Shown: piece after piece, positions 54,443-62,824 of the stretch | Layout of the letters: each line of letters starts with the position of its first letter | How positions within the stretch are numbered: the first letter of the stretch is position 1 | From: Candidatus Rokuibacteriota bacterium | GTDB lineage: Bacteria > Methylomirabilota > Methylomirabilia > Rokubacteriales > CSP1-6 | Assembly (NCBI GenBank): GCA_003220535.1 | Contig: QHSU01000058.1 | Span: 124,001 to 188,000 of the forward strand | Direction: 5' to 3' | DNA: 64,000 bases | Notes under the pieces: model-generated | What the model was told of the DNA's origin: nothing | Seen by the model: only the letters and a program-made list of their open reading frames with translations | Database searches by the model: none | Position numbers and translations under genes: made by a program

Positions 54443-54622
54443 CTAATTCTTCTCTTTGATGGCCGCCTTCACCTTGGCCGCCATCTCGGGTGGGATGGCC
54501 GTCATCTTGTGCGCCGTCTTGGCGTGCTCCGCCCCTTTGGCCATCACCTCGGCGTCATCCTTGCCTTCAATGACCGCATTGCAGCCCGGCATCAAGTCAC
54601 CGCACCTGAGCACCTTTGCCAT
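54443..54622 (-). CDS. DUF1059 small protein
   Basis: 59 residues: MAKVLRCGDLMPGCNAVIEG at the start, Cys7 and Cys14, then KDDAEVMAKGAEHAKTAHKM and IPPEMAAKVKAAIKE. AAGGAGG lies six bases before the ATG at 54622. DUF1059 proteins are short, mostly uncharacterised proteins with a conserved G-D-L-x-P-G-C motif. The gene lies between the two propeller genes on the same strand. The family call is firm, the function unknown. Confidence 0.85.
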   Translation of the reverse strand: MAKVLRCGDLMPGCNAVIEGKDDAEVMAKGAEHAKTAHKMTAIPPEMAAKVKAAIKEKN

Positions 54623-54783
54623 TGTCGGCCTCCTTCATGTGCCGCCCCATCGTGATCGAGCGTGACCCGGCTCCCACCGCCACAAGGCGTTCGCGGAGCC
54701 GTCGGACCAACTGTGGGCGCGGTACACGGTGGTGTCAATCTCGACCTCACCGTCCCTATCCGACGGGGCGCGCCGATCGCCCG

Positions 54784-55731
54784 CTACCGGATCCGGCGGA
54801 ACTTCCGGAAGCACCTCAGATGCCGCGGAGGATTCATGTGGCGGCCTCTGATGGTGAAGGCCACGTCGCCCACGTAGAGATCGCCAAGGGAGTCCACTGC
54901 GACACCATGTGGCGCGATGAACTGGCCCGGCCCTTCTCCCTCTTCCGGCTCGCCGAACCGAGTCTGCAGTCGGCCCTGGAGGTTGTACACGCTCACGCGG
55001 TGGCCCAGCCCCGGAGCGTCATCGACCCCCGGCATGCCGTTCAACTCACCGATGAAAAAGTTCCCTTCCGCGTCCAGACAGATGCCGTCGGGCCGGTGGA
55101 TGTTGTTCCACATCGTGATGAACTTGCCGTTGGCGTCGAACACCTGGATGCGATGAGCCTCCCTGTCGGCGACGTAGACGTGGTCATCCTTGTCGATCAC
55201 GACATTGTGCGGCCGGATGAACTGGCCAGGGTCGATGCCTGGCTCGCCCCACGACAGGACAAGCCGGCCCTGGGGGGTGAATTTGTGGATGCGGCTGTTG
55301 CCATAACCGTCCGAGACATAGAGGTGCCCGGTAGCGCGTGACACCGCCACGTGGGTCGGACGGTTGAAGGGTTTGCCTTGCCACTTGGGTGCTGGTTGGT
55401 TGGCGCTGCCCAGGGTCATCAGCAACTTGCCGTCCAGGGTGAACTTCTGGATGGTATGGAGCCCATCGTCCACGCAGTAGACGGAATCGTCGGGACCGGT
55501 ATGGATGCCGTGCGGCCGCTGGCTGAACAAGCCCTCGCCGAACGATCTCAGGACGTTGCCCTCGCGGTCGAAGACGACGACGGGATGTTCACCCCGGTTA
55601 AAGACGTAGACGTGGTCCTTGCCGTCCACCGCGACGCCAGCGACGTCGATGAACGACCACCCTTCCGGGAGCTTCTCCCAGCCCTCCACCGGTTCGAACA
55701 ACAAGTTGCCACTGCCGAGTCTCATGGCCAT
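54784..55731 (-). CDS. NHL-repeat beta-propeller protein (PAL-like)
   Basis: 315 residues, no signal peptide. Repeats of about 45 residues with the NHL pattern are clear: GVAVDGKDHVYVFNRGEHPVVVFD, GIHTGPDDSVYCVDDGLHTIQKFT, HVAVSRATGHLYVSDGYGNSRIHKF, NVVIDKDDHVYVADREAHRIQVFD and GVAVDSLGDLYVGDVAFT. The layout resembles the peptidyl-alpha-hydroxyglycine alpha-amidating lyase family, although bacterial homologs are not shown to have that activity. GAGGAG lies seven bases before the ATG. It precedes the amidohydrolase paralogs in opposite order on the same strand. Confidence 0.88.
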   Translation of the reverse strand: MAMRLGSGNLLFEPVEGWEKLPEGWSFIDVAGVAVDGKDHVYVFNRGEHPVVVFDREGNVLRSFGEGLFSQRPHGIHTGPDDSVYCVDDGLHTIQKFTLDGKLLMTLGSANQPAPKWQGKPFNRPTHVAVSRATGHLYVSDGYGNSRIHKFTPQGRLVLSWGEPGIDPGQFIRPHNVVIDKDDHVYVADREAHRIQVFDANGKFITMWNNIHRPDGICLDAEGNFFIGELNGMPGVDDAPGLGHRVSVYNLQGRLQTRFGEPEEGEGPGQFIAPHGVAVDSLGDLYVGDVAFTIRGRHMNPPRHLRCFRKFRRIR

Positions 55732-55801
55732 TGTGCGACTCCTCTCGTACAGCCTTCAGGATGAGCGCAGAACCATGAAGGTCATGGACCCCGCGGTCTG
55801 G

Positions 55802-56929
55802 CTAGGCCAGGGCAAAGCCATAGAGCTGGGCCGCGTTTTCCCGCACGATCTGCCGCTTTTCGTTCTCCGGAACCCCTTTGAAATCTCGCTCGACGACCTG
55901 GCGCGAATGCGGCCAGGTCGAGACGGTATGGGGATAATCGGAGGACCACATGATGTTCTCCACCCCAATGGACTCGCGGCTGGCCACCCCTATCCGATCG
56001 TCGATGAACGTCGCAAAGATCTGGCGCCGGAAGTATTCACTGGGCGTGAGCTTTAGCGGGGCCGGGTAGAGATACCGGTACTCTTCCTGGGCCTGGTCCA
56101 GCTTCTGCAAAAAGAAGGGCAGCCAGCCCACCTCGTTCTCTGCCGAGACGAACTTGAGATGAGGGAACCGCTCCAGGACGCCGGAGAAGATCAACACGAC
56201 CAGCGTGCGCTGCACTTCATGGCAGAGGACGGTCGAGCGGACGTAACGGTCCAGGGGCTGCTTGATCGCCAGGCGACTTTCCGCACCCATGCCGGTGATG
56301 CTGTGCAGGCTCAGGGGCATTTCGAGTTCCTGCGCCGCGGCCCAGAAGGGATCGTAGTCGGAAGAGCTGTAGGGCCGGTCTTCCGGCGGCGAGGCCCAGA
56401 TGGTCGCCCCCTTGAGGCCTCGACTGGCGCAGCGCCGCAACTCCCTCACGCCCTCATCGATGTCATAGAGCGAGACCAAGGCGAGCCCGGCCAGTCGTTT
56501 CGGGGCGTACGCACAGTAATCGGCCAGCCAGTCGTTGTAGACACGGAAGCAGGCGCGCTGCAGCGCCGCATCCGTGAGCCAGAACTGGCGAAACCCGAGG
56601 GTGGTGTAGATCACGTCCGCCTCGACGCCGTCGAGATCCATGTCCTTGACGCGTTCGGCTGGGTCCCAGCCGCCGGGACGGACGTCCTTGTACGTCGAGG
56701 CCTGGAAGAACCGCGGGAGCTCCTCGGGCTTCTTCCCGGCCCCCATGCCCTGGGCAAGATGGATGGGAGTAACTCCTTCCAGCATCAGATAGGCTCCCGG
56801 TCGTTGCCCGGGCAGGTTCTCCACCACGCGTGGCGCGCGCTCGCGGAACTGCTTGTCGATGCGCTCGACCCAGAGATCGCCCGGCTCGTTCACGTGCGAA
56901 TCGGCGGAAATCAGCTTCAGCTCGGCCAT
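55802..56929 (-). CDS. Amidohydrolase family protein, paralog A
   Basis: 375 residues of the amidohydrolase_2 superfamily. It begins LISADSHVNEPGDLWVERID, where ADSH (His12) replaces the usual HxH metal site, and continues with SLHSITGMG, LVVLIFSGVLERFPHLKFVSAENEVGWLPF and MWSSDYPHTVSTWPHS carrying the metal-binding Asp. It shares long stretches of identity with the next gene, so the two are tandem duplicates. GGAGG lies upstream of the ATG. It probably hydrolyses or decarboxylates a ring or amide substrate. Confidence 0.9.
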   Translation of the reverse strand: MAELKLISADSHVNEPGDLWVERIDKQFRERAPRVVENLPGQRPGAYLMLEGVTPIHLAQGMGAGKKPEELPRFFQASTYKDVRPGGWDPAERVKDMDLDGVEADVIYTTLGFRQFWLTDAALQRACFRVYNDWLADYCAYAPKRLAGLALVSLYDIDEGVRELRRCASRGLKGATIWASPPEDRPYSSSDYDPFWAAAQELEMPLSLHSITGMGAESRLAIKQPLDRYVRSTVLCHEVQRTLVVLIFSGVLERFPHLKFVSAENEVGWLPFFLQKLDQAQEEYRYLYPAPLKLTPSEYFRRQIFATFIDDRIGVASRESIGVENIMWSSDYPHTVSTWPHSRQVVERDFKGVPENEKRQIVRENAAQLYGFALA

Positions 56930-56965
56930 GATCCACCTCCATGCCAGCCCGATAATCGGATGTCC

Positions 56966-58072
56966 TTACGCGAGCAGCCCGTACAGTTTGGCGGCAGTCT
57001 CGCTGATCATCTTCGACTTGACGTCGTCTGGCACGCCCTTGAAGTCCCGCGTGATCACATCGCGCGAGTGAGGCCAGGTCGCCAGCGTGTGCGGGTAGTC
57101 GGAAGCCCACATGAAGTTGTCGCGGCCCACGAACGACCAGTTGGCGATCCCGACCGGGTCGTCCATGAACGTGGCGAAGATCTGCCGCTGGAAGTATCCG
57201 CTGGGCAAAAGCTTGATGGGCGCCGGGTCGGTGTAACGGAACTTCTCCGCGATGAAATCCGCCCGGTACAGGTAGTGCGCGATCCAGCCGATGTCGTTCT
57301 CGGCCGAGACGATATGGAGCGCGGGGAAGCGCTCCAGCACACCCGAGAAGATCAGCGTCGTCAGCGTGCGCTGGGTCTCGTGGGGCAGGGTCATGGCCCG
57401 CATGTATCGATTGACGTTGTAGCGGCTCTCGCGCCCGTGGCCCGTCGAGGTATGCAGGCTGAGGGGCATCTGCAGATCCTGCGCCGCCGCCCAGAAGGGA
57501 TCGTAGATCGACTCACTGTAGTCCCGTCCCTCGGGGGGTGAGGCCATGATCATCGCGCCTTTGAGTCCCATCCTGGCGCATCGTTGGATCTCTCGAACTC
57601 CTTCGTCGACCTCCAGGAGCGAAATCAACGCCAGCCCGGCGAATTTCCTCGGGTCGTACCGGCAGAACTCGGCCAGCCAGTCGTTGTACGATCGAAAAAT
57701 CGCGGCCTGGAAGGATGCATCGGTGAGCCCAAACAGTCGGAAACCCAGCGTGGTATAGAGGACCTCCGCCGCCACCCCGTCAATCGCCATGTCCTTGAGG
57801 CGCTCGGCCGGATCCCAGCCGCCTGGACGTGCGGCCTCGTATCCAACCTTTTGGAACGCTGCCAGTTCTTCGGGAGTTTTCCCCGCCGCGAAGGTGCCGG
57901 CCACGGAGCGCGGTTCCAGGCCTTCGCAGACGAACCAGTGCCCCGGTTTTCCCTGGTGCTCGCCGACGACCCGCGGCGCGCGGTCACGAAAGGGTTTGTC
58001 GATCCGCGCCACCCACAGGTCGGGAGGTTCTGTCATGTGCGAGTCAGCCGAGATGATGACGTCGTCTGGCAT
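56966..58072 (-). CDS. Amidohydrolase family protein, paralog B
   Basis: 368 residues from ATG 58072, which has AAGGAGG five bases upstream. VIISADSHMTEPPDLWVARIDKPFRDRAPRVV matches paralog A closely, as do GWDPAERLKDMAIDGVAAEVLYTTLGFRLF, IFSGVLERFPALHIVSAENDIGWIAHYL and FMWASDYPHTLATWPHSRDVITRDFKGVP. Conservation is even along both copies, so both are probably active. Two paralogs with the same start motif but different middle segments suggest divergent substrates or a heteromeric enzyme. Confidence 0.9.
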   Translation of the reverse strand: MPDDVIISADSHMTEPPDLWVARIDKPFRDRAPRVVGEHQGKPGHWFVCEGLEPRSVAGTFAAGKTPEELAAFQKVGYEAARPGGWDPAERLKDMAIDGVAAEVLYTTLGFRLFGLTDASFQAAIFRSYNDWLAEFCRYDPRKFAGLALISLLEVDEGVREIQRCARMGLKGAMIMASPPEGRDYSESIYDPFWAAAQDLQMPLSLHTSTGHGRESRYNVNRYMRAMTLPHETQRTLTTLIFSGVLERFPALHIVSAENDIGWIAHYLYRADFIAEKFRYTDPAPIKLLPSGYFQRQIFATFMDDPVGIANWSFVGRDNFMWASDYPHTLATWPHSRDVITRDFKGVPDDVKSKMISETAAKLYGLLA

Positions 58073-58186
58073 GGATGCCTCCTTCAACGAGTGGCGGCCG
58101 CGTCCTCCAGCGAGCCTGGCCGATGCAGGCCGGAATGATGGGCCGAAAGTAGCCTGTTCACTCCTCGGAGGCAAGCGCAAGGGGAA

Positions 58187-58909
58187 CTACCTCTTCAGAT
58201 ACGCCAAGAGCCGATCGGGAAAGTTCACGGTCATCCCGTCAGCCCCCGCCTCCACGACTTGACGCATCTGGTCTTCGGTCGCCACGCCCCATGCTCGGAC
58301 GACGAACCCCTCAGCATGGAGACGGTGCACCAGCTCCGGCGTCACCGCGTTCGCTCTCGGACAGAGCTGGCTCAACCCCAGCGCTCGCGCCTGCGCGATC
58401 GTCGCATCACTGACCTCGCTCACAAGCCACCCACGAGGCAATTCGGGTGCATGGGCCCGTGCTTCCTCCAGCCGCGTCTTCTGGAAAGAGGTGATGGTGA
58501 CGTGATCGGCCATCCCGCGCCTGCGCACCAGGTCCACCGTCCGTTCCGACAGATCGGCCGAGTGTCCCTTGATTTCCGTGTGGAGGTGCGCTCGCCCCTG
58601 ATAGCGTTCGAGGACTTCCTCGAACGTGGGGATTCGCTGCCCGGCGAATGTGCCCCCGAACCAGGAGCCAGCATCGAGCCGCTTCAGCGCCGCCAACGCA
58701 TGGCTCGTCACCGGCCCGGATCCGTTCGTCGTCCGGTCGACGGTTTCGTCGTGGATGACCACGACGTGGCCGTCGCGGGCGGCATGGACGTCGAGCTCGA
58801 GATGCCCGACCCCCATCTGGATGGCCAGGTCAAACGCCGCCAGCGTGTTCTCGGGCGCGTAGGACGAGGCGCCGCGATGGGCAATAACCATGAAGCCTGG
58901 GCTCGTCAT
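58187..58909 (-). CDS. Glycerophosphodiester phosphodiesterase
   Basis: 240 residues from ATG 58909. The family motifs are complete: IAHRGASSYAPENT (His11, Glu20), HLELDVHAARDGHVVVIHDETVDRTTN (Glu38, Asp40, His53) and EIKG for the third acidic ligand. It cleaves glycerophosphodiesters such as glycerophosphocholine to glycerol-3-phosphate and an alcohol. No signal peptide is visible, so it is cytosolic. It stands between the amidohydrolases and a divergent peptide-type binding protein. Confidence 0.93.
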   Translation of the reverse strand: MTSPGFMVIAHRGASSYAPENTLAAFDLAIQMGVGHLELDVHAARDGHVVVIHDETVDRTTNGSGPVTSHALAALKRLDAGSWFGGTFAGQRIPTFEEVLERYQGRAHLHTEIKGHSADLSERTVDLVRRRGMADHVTITSFQKTRLEEARAHAPELPRGWLVSEVSDATIAQARALGLSQLCPRANAVTPELVHRLHAEGFVVRAWGVATEDQMRQVVEAGADGMTVNFPDRLLAYLKR

Positions 58910-59087
58910 GAGACGCCACCGTTTCGATCCGGGCGGTTCACGGCCCGAGCTGACCTGCCGAAGGTAGCGCGGTGAACAAAAGGCGGGCAAGGATCCCGAT
59001 TGACTTCCCTCGGAGCGTATGGGAGCTTCGCCGCACTCGTGGCCGGTCTTTTCCCTTCAATGCTTCGGATAGGGAAGGAGAGCCTCC

Positions 59088-60785
59088 ATGCCCGCCACCG
59101 ACCCTCGCCCGATCAGTCACCGGGATGCGACGCGACGTGATTTCCTCAAGCGCGCCGGATGGACCAGCGCAGGGATGACGGCGCTGGTCGTTGGCGCCCG
59201 CCGGGGAAGCGCGTCCGCTCAGCCGGGGTCGGCGTATCCCGACTGGATCCCGGCGAGCTCGAAGCCACCGAAACGAGGCGGGACCCTCGCGCGGGCCTCG
59301 GCTTGGGATCCACCGGTGATCGATCCGCGGCTCACGCAATCGGTCGGGCTGTTCCAGTTCGCCGCGCTCACCAGCAACCGTCTCGTTCGCTATCCATTCG
59401 TCGACGAGGCCGCCGGCACGACCGACCTCAGTCTGAAGGGCGACCTCGCCGAGGCGTGGCAGAGCAACGCCGACGCCCGCGTTTGGACGTTCAAGCTGCG
59501 CCAGGGCGTGAAGTGGCAGAACCTGCCGCCGCTCAACGGCCGGGAGCTCACCGCCGCCGACGTGAAGTACTGTTTCGAGGCCTACGCAAAAGAAGGCGTG
59601 CAGGCGTTCACGTTCCAGGAGGTCGAGGGGATCGAGACGCCCGACAAGTACACGCTGCGCATCCACCTCAAGACTCCCAACACCCTGTTCGCGCACAACG
59701 TCGCCGAGCCCGTCACGGTGATCTTTCCGCGCGAGGTCCTGGAAGAGGACGGCGATCTGAAAAAGCGCCTGATCGGCACCGGACCCTACATCCTCAAGGA
59801 GCACACCCGCAAGGTTCGGATGGTCCTCGCGCGGAACCCGGATTATTTCGACAAGGGTCGCCCCTACATCGACGAGTACGTCATCCTCTCGACGCCGGAT
59901 GCCGCGACCCGGCTGGCGGCGTTCCGCACCGGGCAGAGCGACATCCTGTGGGTGGCGAGCCTCTCGGAAGTAGAGATCGTCCGCAAGACCAACCCGTCGG
60001 CGGTCGTGCAGGAGGTCAAGAACACGCTGGCGCCGTTCGGGTTGGCACTCGCCCAGGACAGGCCACCCTTCAACGACGTGCGGGTCCGGCGCGCGATCTC
60101 GATGGCCATCGACCGGCAAAAGCAGGTGGACACGGTGTTCGAGGGCCACGGCATGCTCGGCTGGGGCGTCCCCTACATTTACTACCAGGACAAGCCGCCG
60201 ACGGCCGCGCAGCTCGGGCCGTGGTGGCAGTTCCGCCCGGCGGACGCGAAGAAGCTCCTGGCGGAGGCCGGTCACCCCAACGGCTTCGAGACGACCCTGT
60301 TCTATTACGAGTACTTCCCGCAGATGACATCCCAGGTGCAGCTCGTCCAGCAAGATCTGAAGAAGAACCTCAACATCAACATCAAGATCACCAAGCTCGA
60401 CTACACGACGTACTACGGCCGTTACGTCGAGGGCCAATGGGACGGGATGGCCTGGGGCTTCCAGTCCGGACATGCAGTGGGCCTCGACGAGCGCACCTAT
60501 GTCTACATGCACTCCAAGTCCACGAAGAACTTCTTCCGCGTCAGCGATCCCGTGCTCGACGAGCTGGTGACGAAGCTCCGACAGACGCCCGATCGCGCCG
60601 AGCAGCGCGTCATCGCCAAGAAGGTCGTCGATCGGGAGCACGACCAGGTGCTCCGGATGTGGATGGCGTACGACGGCGGCTTCCTGGTTTCCCAGCCGCA
60701 CCTGCGCAACGTGGGCGCCAGCGTCCTGCGGCGCACCGACGGCTACGGGGCGTCGGCCATCGCGCGCTCGTGGATCGACAAGTAG
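59088..60785 (+). CDS. Tat-exported ABC substrate-binding protein, family 5
   Basis: 565 residues. The twin-arginine signal ATRRDFLKRAGWTSAGMTALVVGARRGSASA leads to a SBP_bac_5 body: GTLARASAWDPPVIDPRLTQSVGLFQFAALTSNRLVRYP, LKGDLAEAWQSNADARVWTFKLRQGVKWQNLPPLNGRELTAADVKYCFEAY and HPNGFETTLFYYEYFPQM. Ligands of the family include peptides, opines and other amphipathic organics. GGAGAG precedes the ATG. Like the protein at 742-2313 it has no permease or ATPase gene beside it, and a hydrolase gene follows. Confidence 0.9.
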   Translation: MPATDPRPISHRDATRRDFLKRAGWTSAGMTALVVGARRGSASAQPGSAYPDWIPASSKPPKRGGTLARASAWDPPVIDPRLTQSVGLFQFAALTSNRLVRYPFVDEAAGTTDLSLKGDLAEAWQSNADARVWTFKLRQGVKWQNLPPLNGRELTAADVKYCFEAYAKEGVQAFTFQEVEGIETPDKYTLRIHLKTPNTLFAHNVAEPVTVIFPREVLEEDGDLKKRLIGTGPYILKEHTRKVRMVLARNPDYFDKGRPYIDEYVILSTPDAATRLAAFRTGQSDILWVASLSEVEIVRKTNPSAVVQEVKNTLAPFGLALAQDRPPFNDVRVRRAISMAIDRQKQVDTVFEGHGMLGWGVPYIYYQDKPPTAAQLGPWWQFRPADAKKLLAEAGHPNGFETTLFYYEYFPQMTSQVQLVQQDLKKNLNINIKITKLDYTTYYGRYVEGQWDGMAWGFQSGHAVGLDERTYVYMHSKSTKNFFRVSDPVLDELVTKLRQTPDRAEQRVIAKKVVDREHDQVLRMWMAYDGGFLVSQPHLRNVGASVLRRTDGYGASAIARSWIDK

Positions 60786-60852
60786 CCGAGGGCTCCGAGG
60801 AAAAATCCCAAGGCATACACGACCTCGCGCGAGCGGCGGCGGACCCCAGAAC

Positions 60853-60897
60853 TGCGTCCAGTTGGGAGCCAACCGCCATCCCAAGGAACTGGACGCA
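60853..60897. other. Hairpin between binding-protein and cyclase-family genes
   Basis: TGCGTCCAGTT (60853-60863) pairs with AACTGGACGCA (60887-60897); inside it GGGA can pair with TCCC, leaving a small bulge. The structure lies 68 bases after the binding-protein stop and 44 bases before the cyclase ATG. It could terminate, attenuate or regulate the downstream message. No T-run follows. Confidence 0.4.
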
Positions 60898-60940
60898 TGG
60901 CGCGCACCGTGATGGAGACGCGTCGCGAGGAGGAGATGCC

Positions 60941-62038
60941 ATGCAATGCCTGAAGTCTCTGCTCGTAGGTCTGGGGGCCCTGGCCGTCGGCGTGTGCTTC
61001 TGGTCGCTCGGAGTCGCGACTGCCCAGCAAGCGCCGCAGTACCCCCTGGATGACAAACTCGCGAACGAGCCGGCGCCCTGGACGGTGCCGGGCAAGTGGG
61101 GGAAGCGCGGCAACTGGGGTCGCTGGGGGGAGAACGACAAGCGCGGCATGCTCAACTACATCACCCCCGACATGATCGTGAAGGCCGCGGGACTGGTGAA
61201 GCAGGGGAAGGTCTATGCCCTCGGCGAGGAGCTCCACGCTGACGTTCCTCGAGTGATCACGCCGCAGCGCATGGGCATCCAGATCATGCAGGACCGCGAC
61301 GGGTACGATCGCGTGGCTTCGCCGTCGGGGGCCTTCGACCCCAAGCGCTATCAGGTCGGCGCAAGCTTCACCTTCATGCACAACCATACCGGTTCGCATC
61401 TGGATACGTTCGCCCACATCTACCGGGAGAACGCGCTCTACAACAACATGCCGGCCCCGAAGCCCGTCGACACTGCGCACGGTGACGCGGCGAGTGTCCA
61501 GTTCATGGTCGGCCGCGGCGTCCTGCTCGACGTCGCCAAGTACAAGGGCAGCGACCCCCTTCCCGTCGATTACTGGATCACTCTGGAAGATCTCCAGAAC
61601 ACCGCGAAGGCGCAGAACGTGGAGATCCGAAAGGGTGACGTCCTGCTGGTCCGGACGGGATGGCGGAAAACGTGGGACGAACCCGATTCCGCCGGGCGTC
61701 TCGATGCCGCGCACACCAAGTGGCATCAACCACAACCAGGGGTCGGACCCGATTGTCTGAAGTTCTTGAACGACATGGAGATCGTGGCCATCGGCGCAGA
61801 CAACGCGGCGGTGGAATGGGGATTCCCGGCGAAACCCCAGTACACGAGAAAGGCCTTCGGCTTTCTTGCGCTGCCGCTGCACGCCGATTTCGTCTGGAAC
61901 CGGGGCGCCTACATCCTCGAGATCCTCAATCTCGACGAGCTGGCCAAGGACCGGGCGTACGAGTTCCTCTTCGTCCTCGGCCCGCTGCTGTTGCGGGGCG
62001 GTATCGGCGTGCCGGTCAATCCGATCGCCATCCGGTAA
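60941..62038 (+). CDS. Exported cyclase-family hydrolase (kynurenine formamidase-like)
   Basis: 365 residues. A signal peptide (LLVGLGALAVGVCFWSLGVATAQQ) directs export, unlike the cytosolic kynurenine formamidases. The metal motif is HNHTGSHLDTFAH (His147, His149, His153, Asp155), the signature of the cyclase/formamidase family that hydrolyses amides or lactones with a metal. GAGGAGG precedes the ATG. It follows the peptide-type binding-protein gene, so it may act on the imported or surface-bound compound. Confidence 0.9.
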   Translation: MQCLKSLLVGLGALAVGVCFWSLGVATAQQAPQYPLDDKLANEPAPWTVPGKWGKRGNWGRWGENDKRGMLNYITPDMIVKAAGLVKQGKVYALGEELHADVPRVITPQRMGIQIMQDRDGYDRVASPSGAFDPKRYQVGASFTFMHNHTGSHLDTFAHIYRENALYNNMPAPKPVDTAHGDAASVQFMVGRGVLLDVAKYKGSDPLPVDYWITLEDLQNTAKAQNVEIRKGDVLLVRTGWRKTWDEPDSAGRLDAAHTKWHQPQPGVGPDCLKFLNDMEIVAIGADNAAVEWGFPAKPQYTRKAFGFLALPLHADFVWNRGAYILEILNLDELAKDRAYEFLFVLGPLLLRGGIGVPVNPIAIR

Positions 62039-62107
62039 CGCGGGATCGCGGGTGGGGCGTCCAGCGTGACGCCCTGCCCGCAGCGTTCCGCCGCAACGCG
62101 GCCTCCA

Positions 62108-62824
62108 ATGACCCAGGCACCGCTCGCCGTCATCATGCGTGGAGTGAAGAAGTCGTTTCCTCTGGGTGATGAGGCGTCGCTCGAAGCGCTCAACGTCGCC
62201 GAGTGGGCGCTTCCGGTCGGAAGCTATACGGTCCTGACGGGGCCGAGCGGTTCGGGCAAGACGACGCTGCTCAATCTCATCGCCGGCGTGTCGGTGCCCA
62301 GCGCCGGGACGATCTCGGTCCACGACACGGATATTTTTGCTTTATCCGAGCCGCGGCGTGACCGCTTCCGCGCCCGGCACATCGGCTACGTCTTCCAGAC
62401 CTTCAACTTGCTCTCGGCCTTCACGGCACTCGAGAACGTGATGCTCTCCATGATGTTTGCCGACGCCATCGCGAAGCGCGAGCAGCGTCGACGCGCCGTC
62501 GAGATTCTGTCCCGCGTCGGCCTGGGCGCGCGGCTCTCCCACAGGCCGCAGCACCTCTCGAGGGGGGAGCAGCAACGGGTCGCAATTGCGCGCGCCCTGG
62601 CGAACAATCCCCCGTTGGTCCTGGCGGACGAGCCGTGCGCCAGCCTCGACGCCGACACCGCCCGGGAGGTGCTCGGAGAATTCCTGACCGTCTGTCGGGA
62701 GGGAGGGAAGACCCTGCTCATCGTCTCACACGACCAGGCCGTCCTCGGCGCGGGCGATCAGGTCGTCGACATCACCCGGATCAATCGCCCCGCGTACCGC
62801 ACGAGCGTCGGGGAGCACCGTTGA
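62108..62824 (+). CDS. ABC ATPase, LolD/MacB/DevA-like, with variant signature LSRGEQQ
   Basis: 238 residues from ATG 62108. Walker A is GPSGSGKT (45-52), the Q-loop is in VFQTFNLLSAFTALENVMLSM and Walker B is LVLADEPCASLD. The signature is LSRGEQQ (150-156), with Arg where Gly is normal. This clade powers type VII ABC mechanotransmitters that export lipoproteins, peptides or antibiotics across the envelope. The downstream FtsX-like permease overlaps it, confirming the pair. No adaptor protein gene is in the window before the edge. Confidence 0.9.
   Translation: MTQAPLAVIMRGVKKSFPLGDEASLEALNVAEWALPVGSYTVLTGPSGSGKTTLLNLIAGVSVPSAGTISVHDTDIFALSEPRRDRFRARHIGYVFQTFNLLSAFTALENVMLSMMFADAIAKREQRRRAVEILSRVGLGARLSHRPQHLSRGEQQRVAIARALANNPPLVLADEPCASLDADTAREVLGEFLTVCREGGKTLLIVSHDQAVLGAGDQVVDITRINRPAYRTSVGEHR

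Noticed and set aside
59159..62038. 959-codon open frame that seems to fuse the binding protein and the cyclase-family enzyme
   Set aside because: Only the part after 60941 is real coding; the first 600 codons are an out-of-frame reading of the binding-protein gene. It is not a fusion protein.
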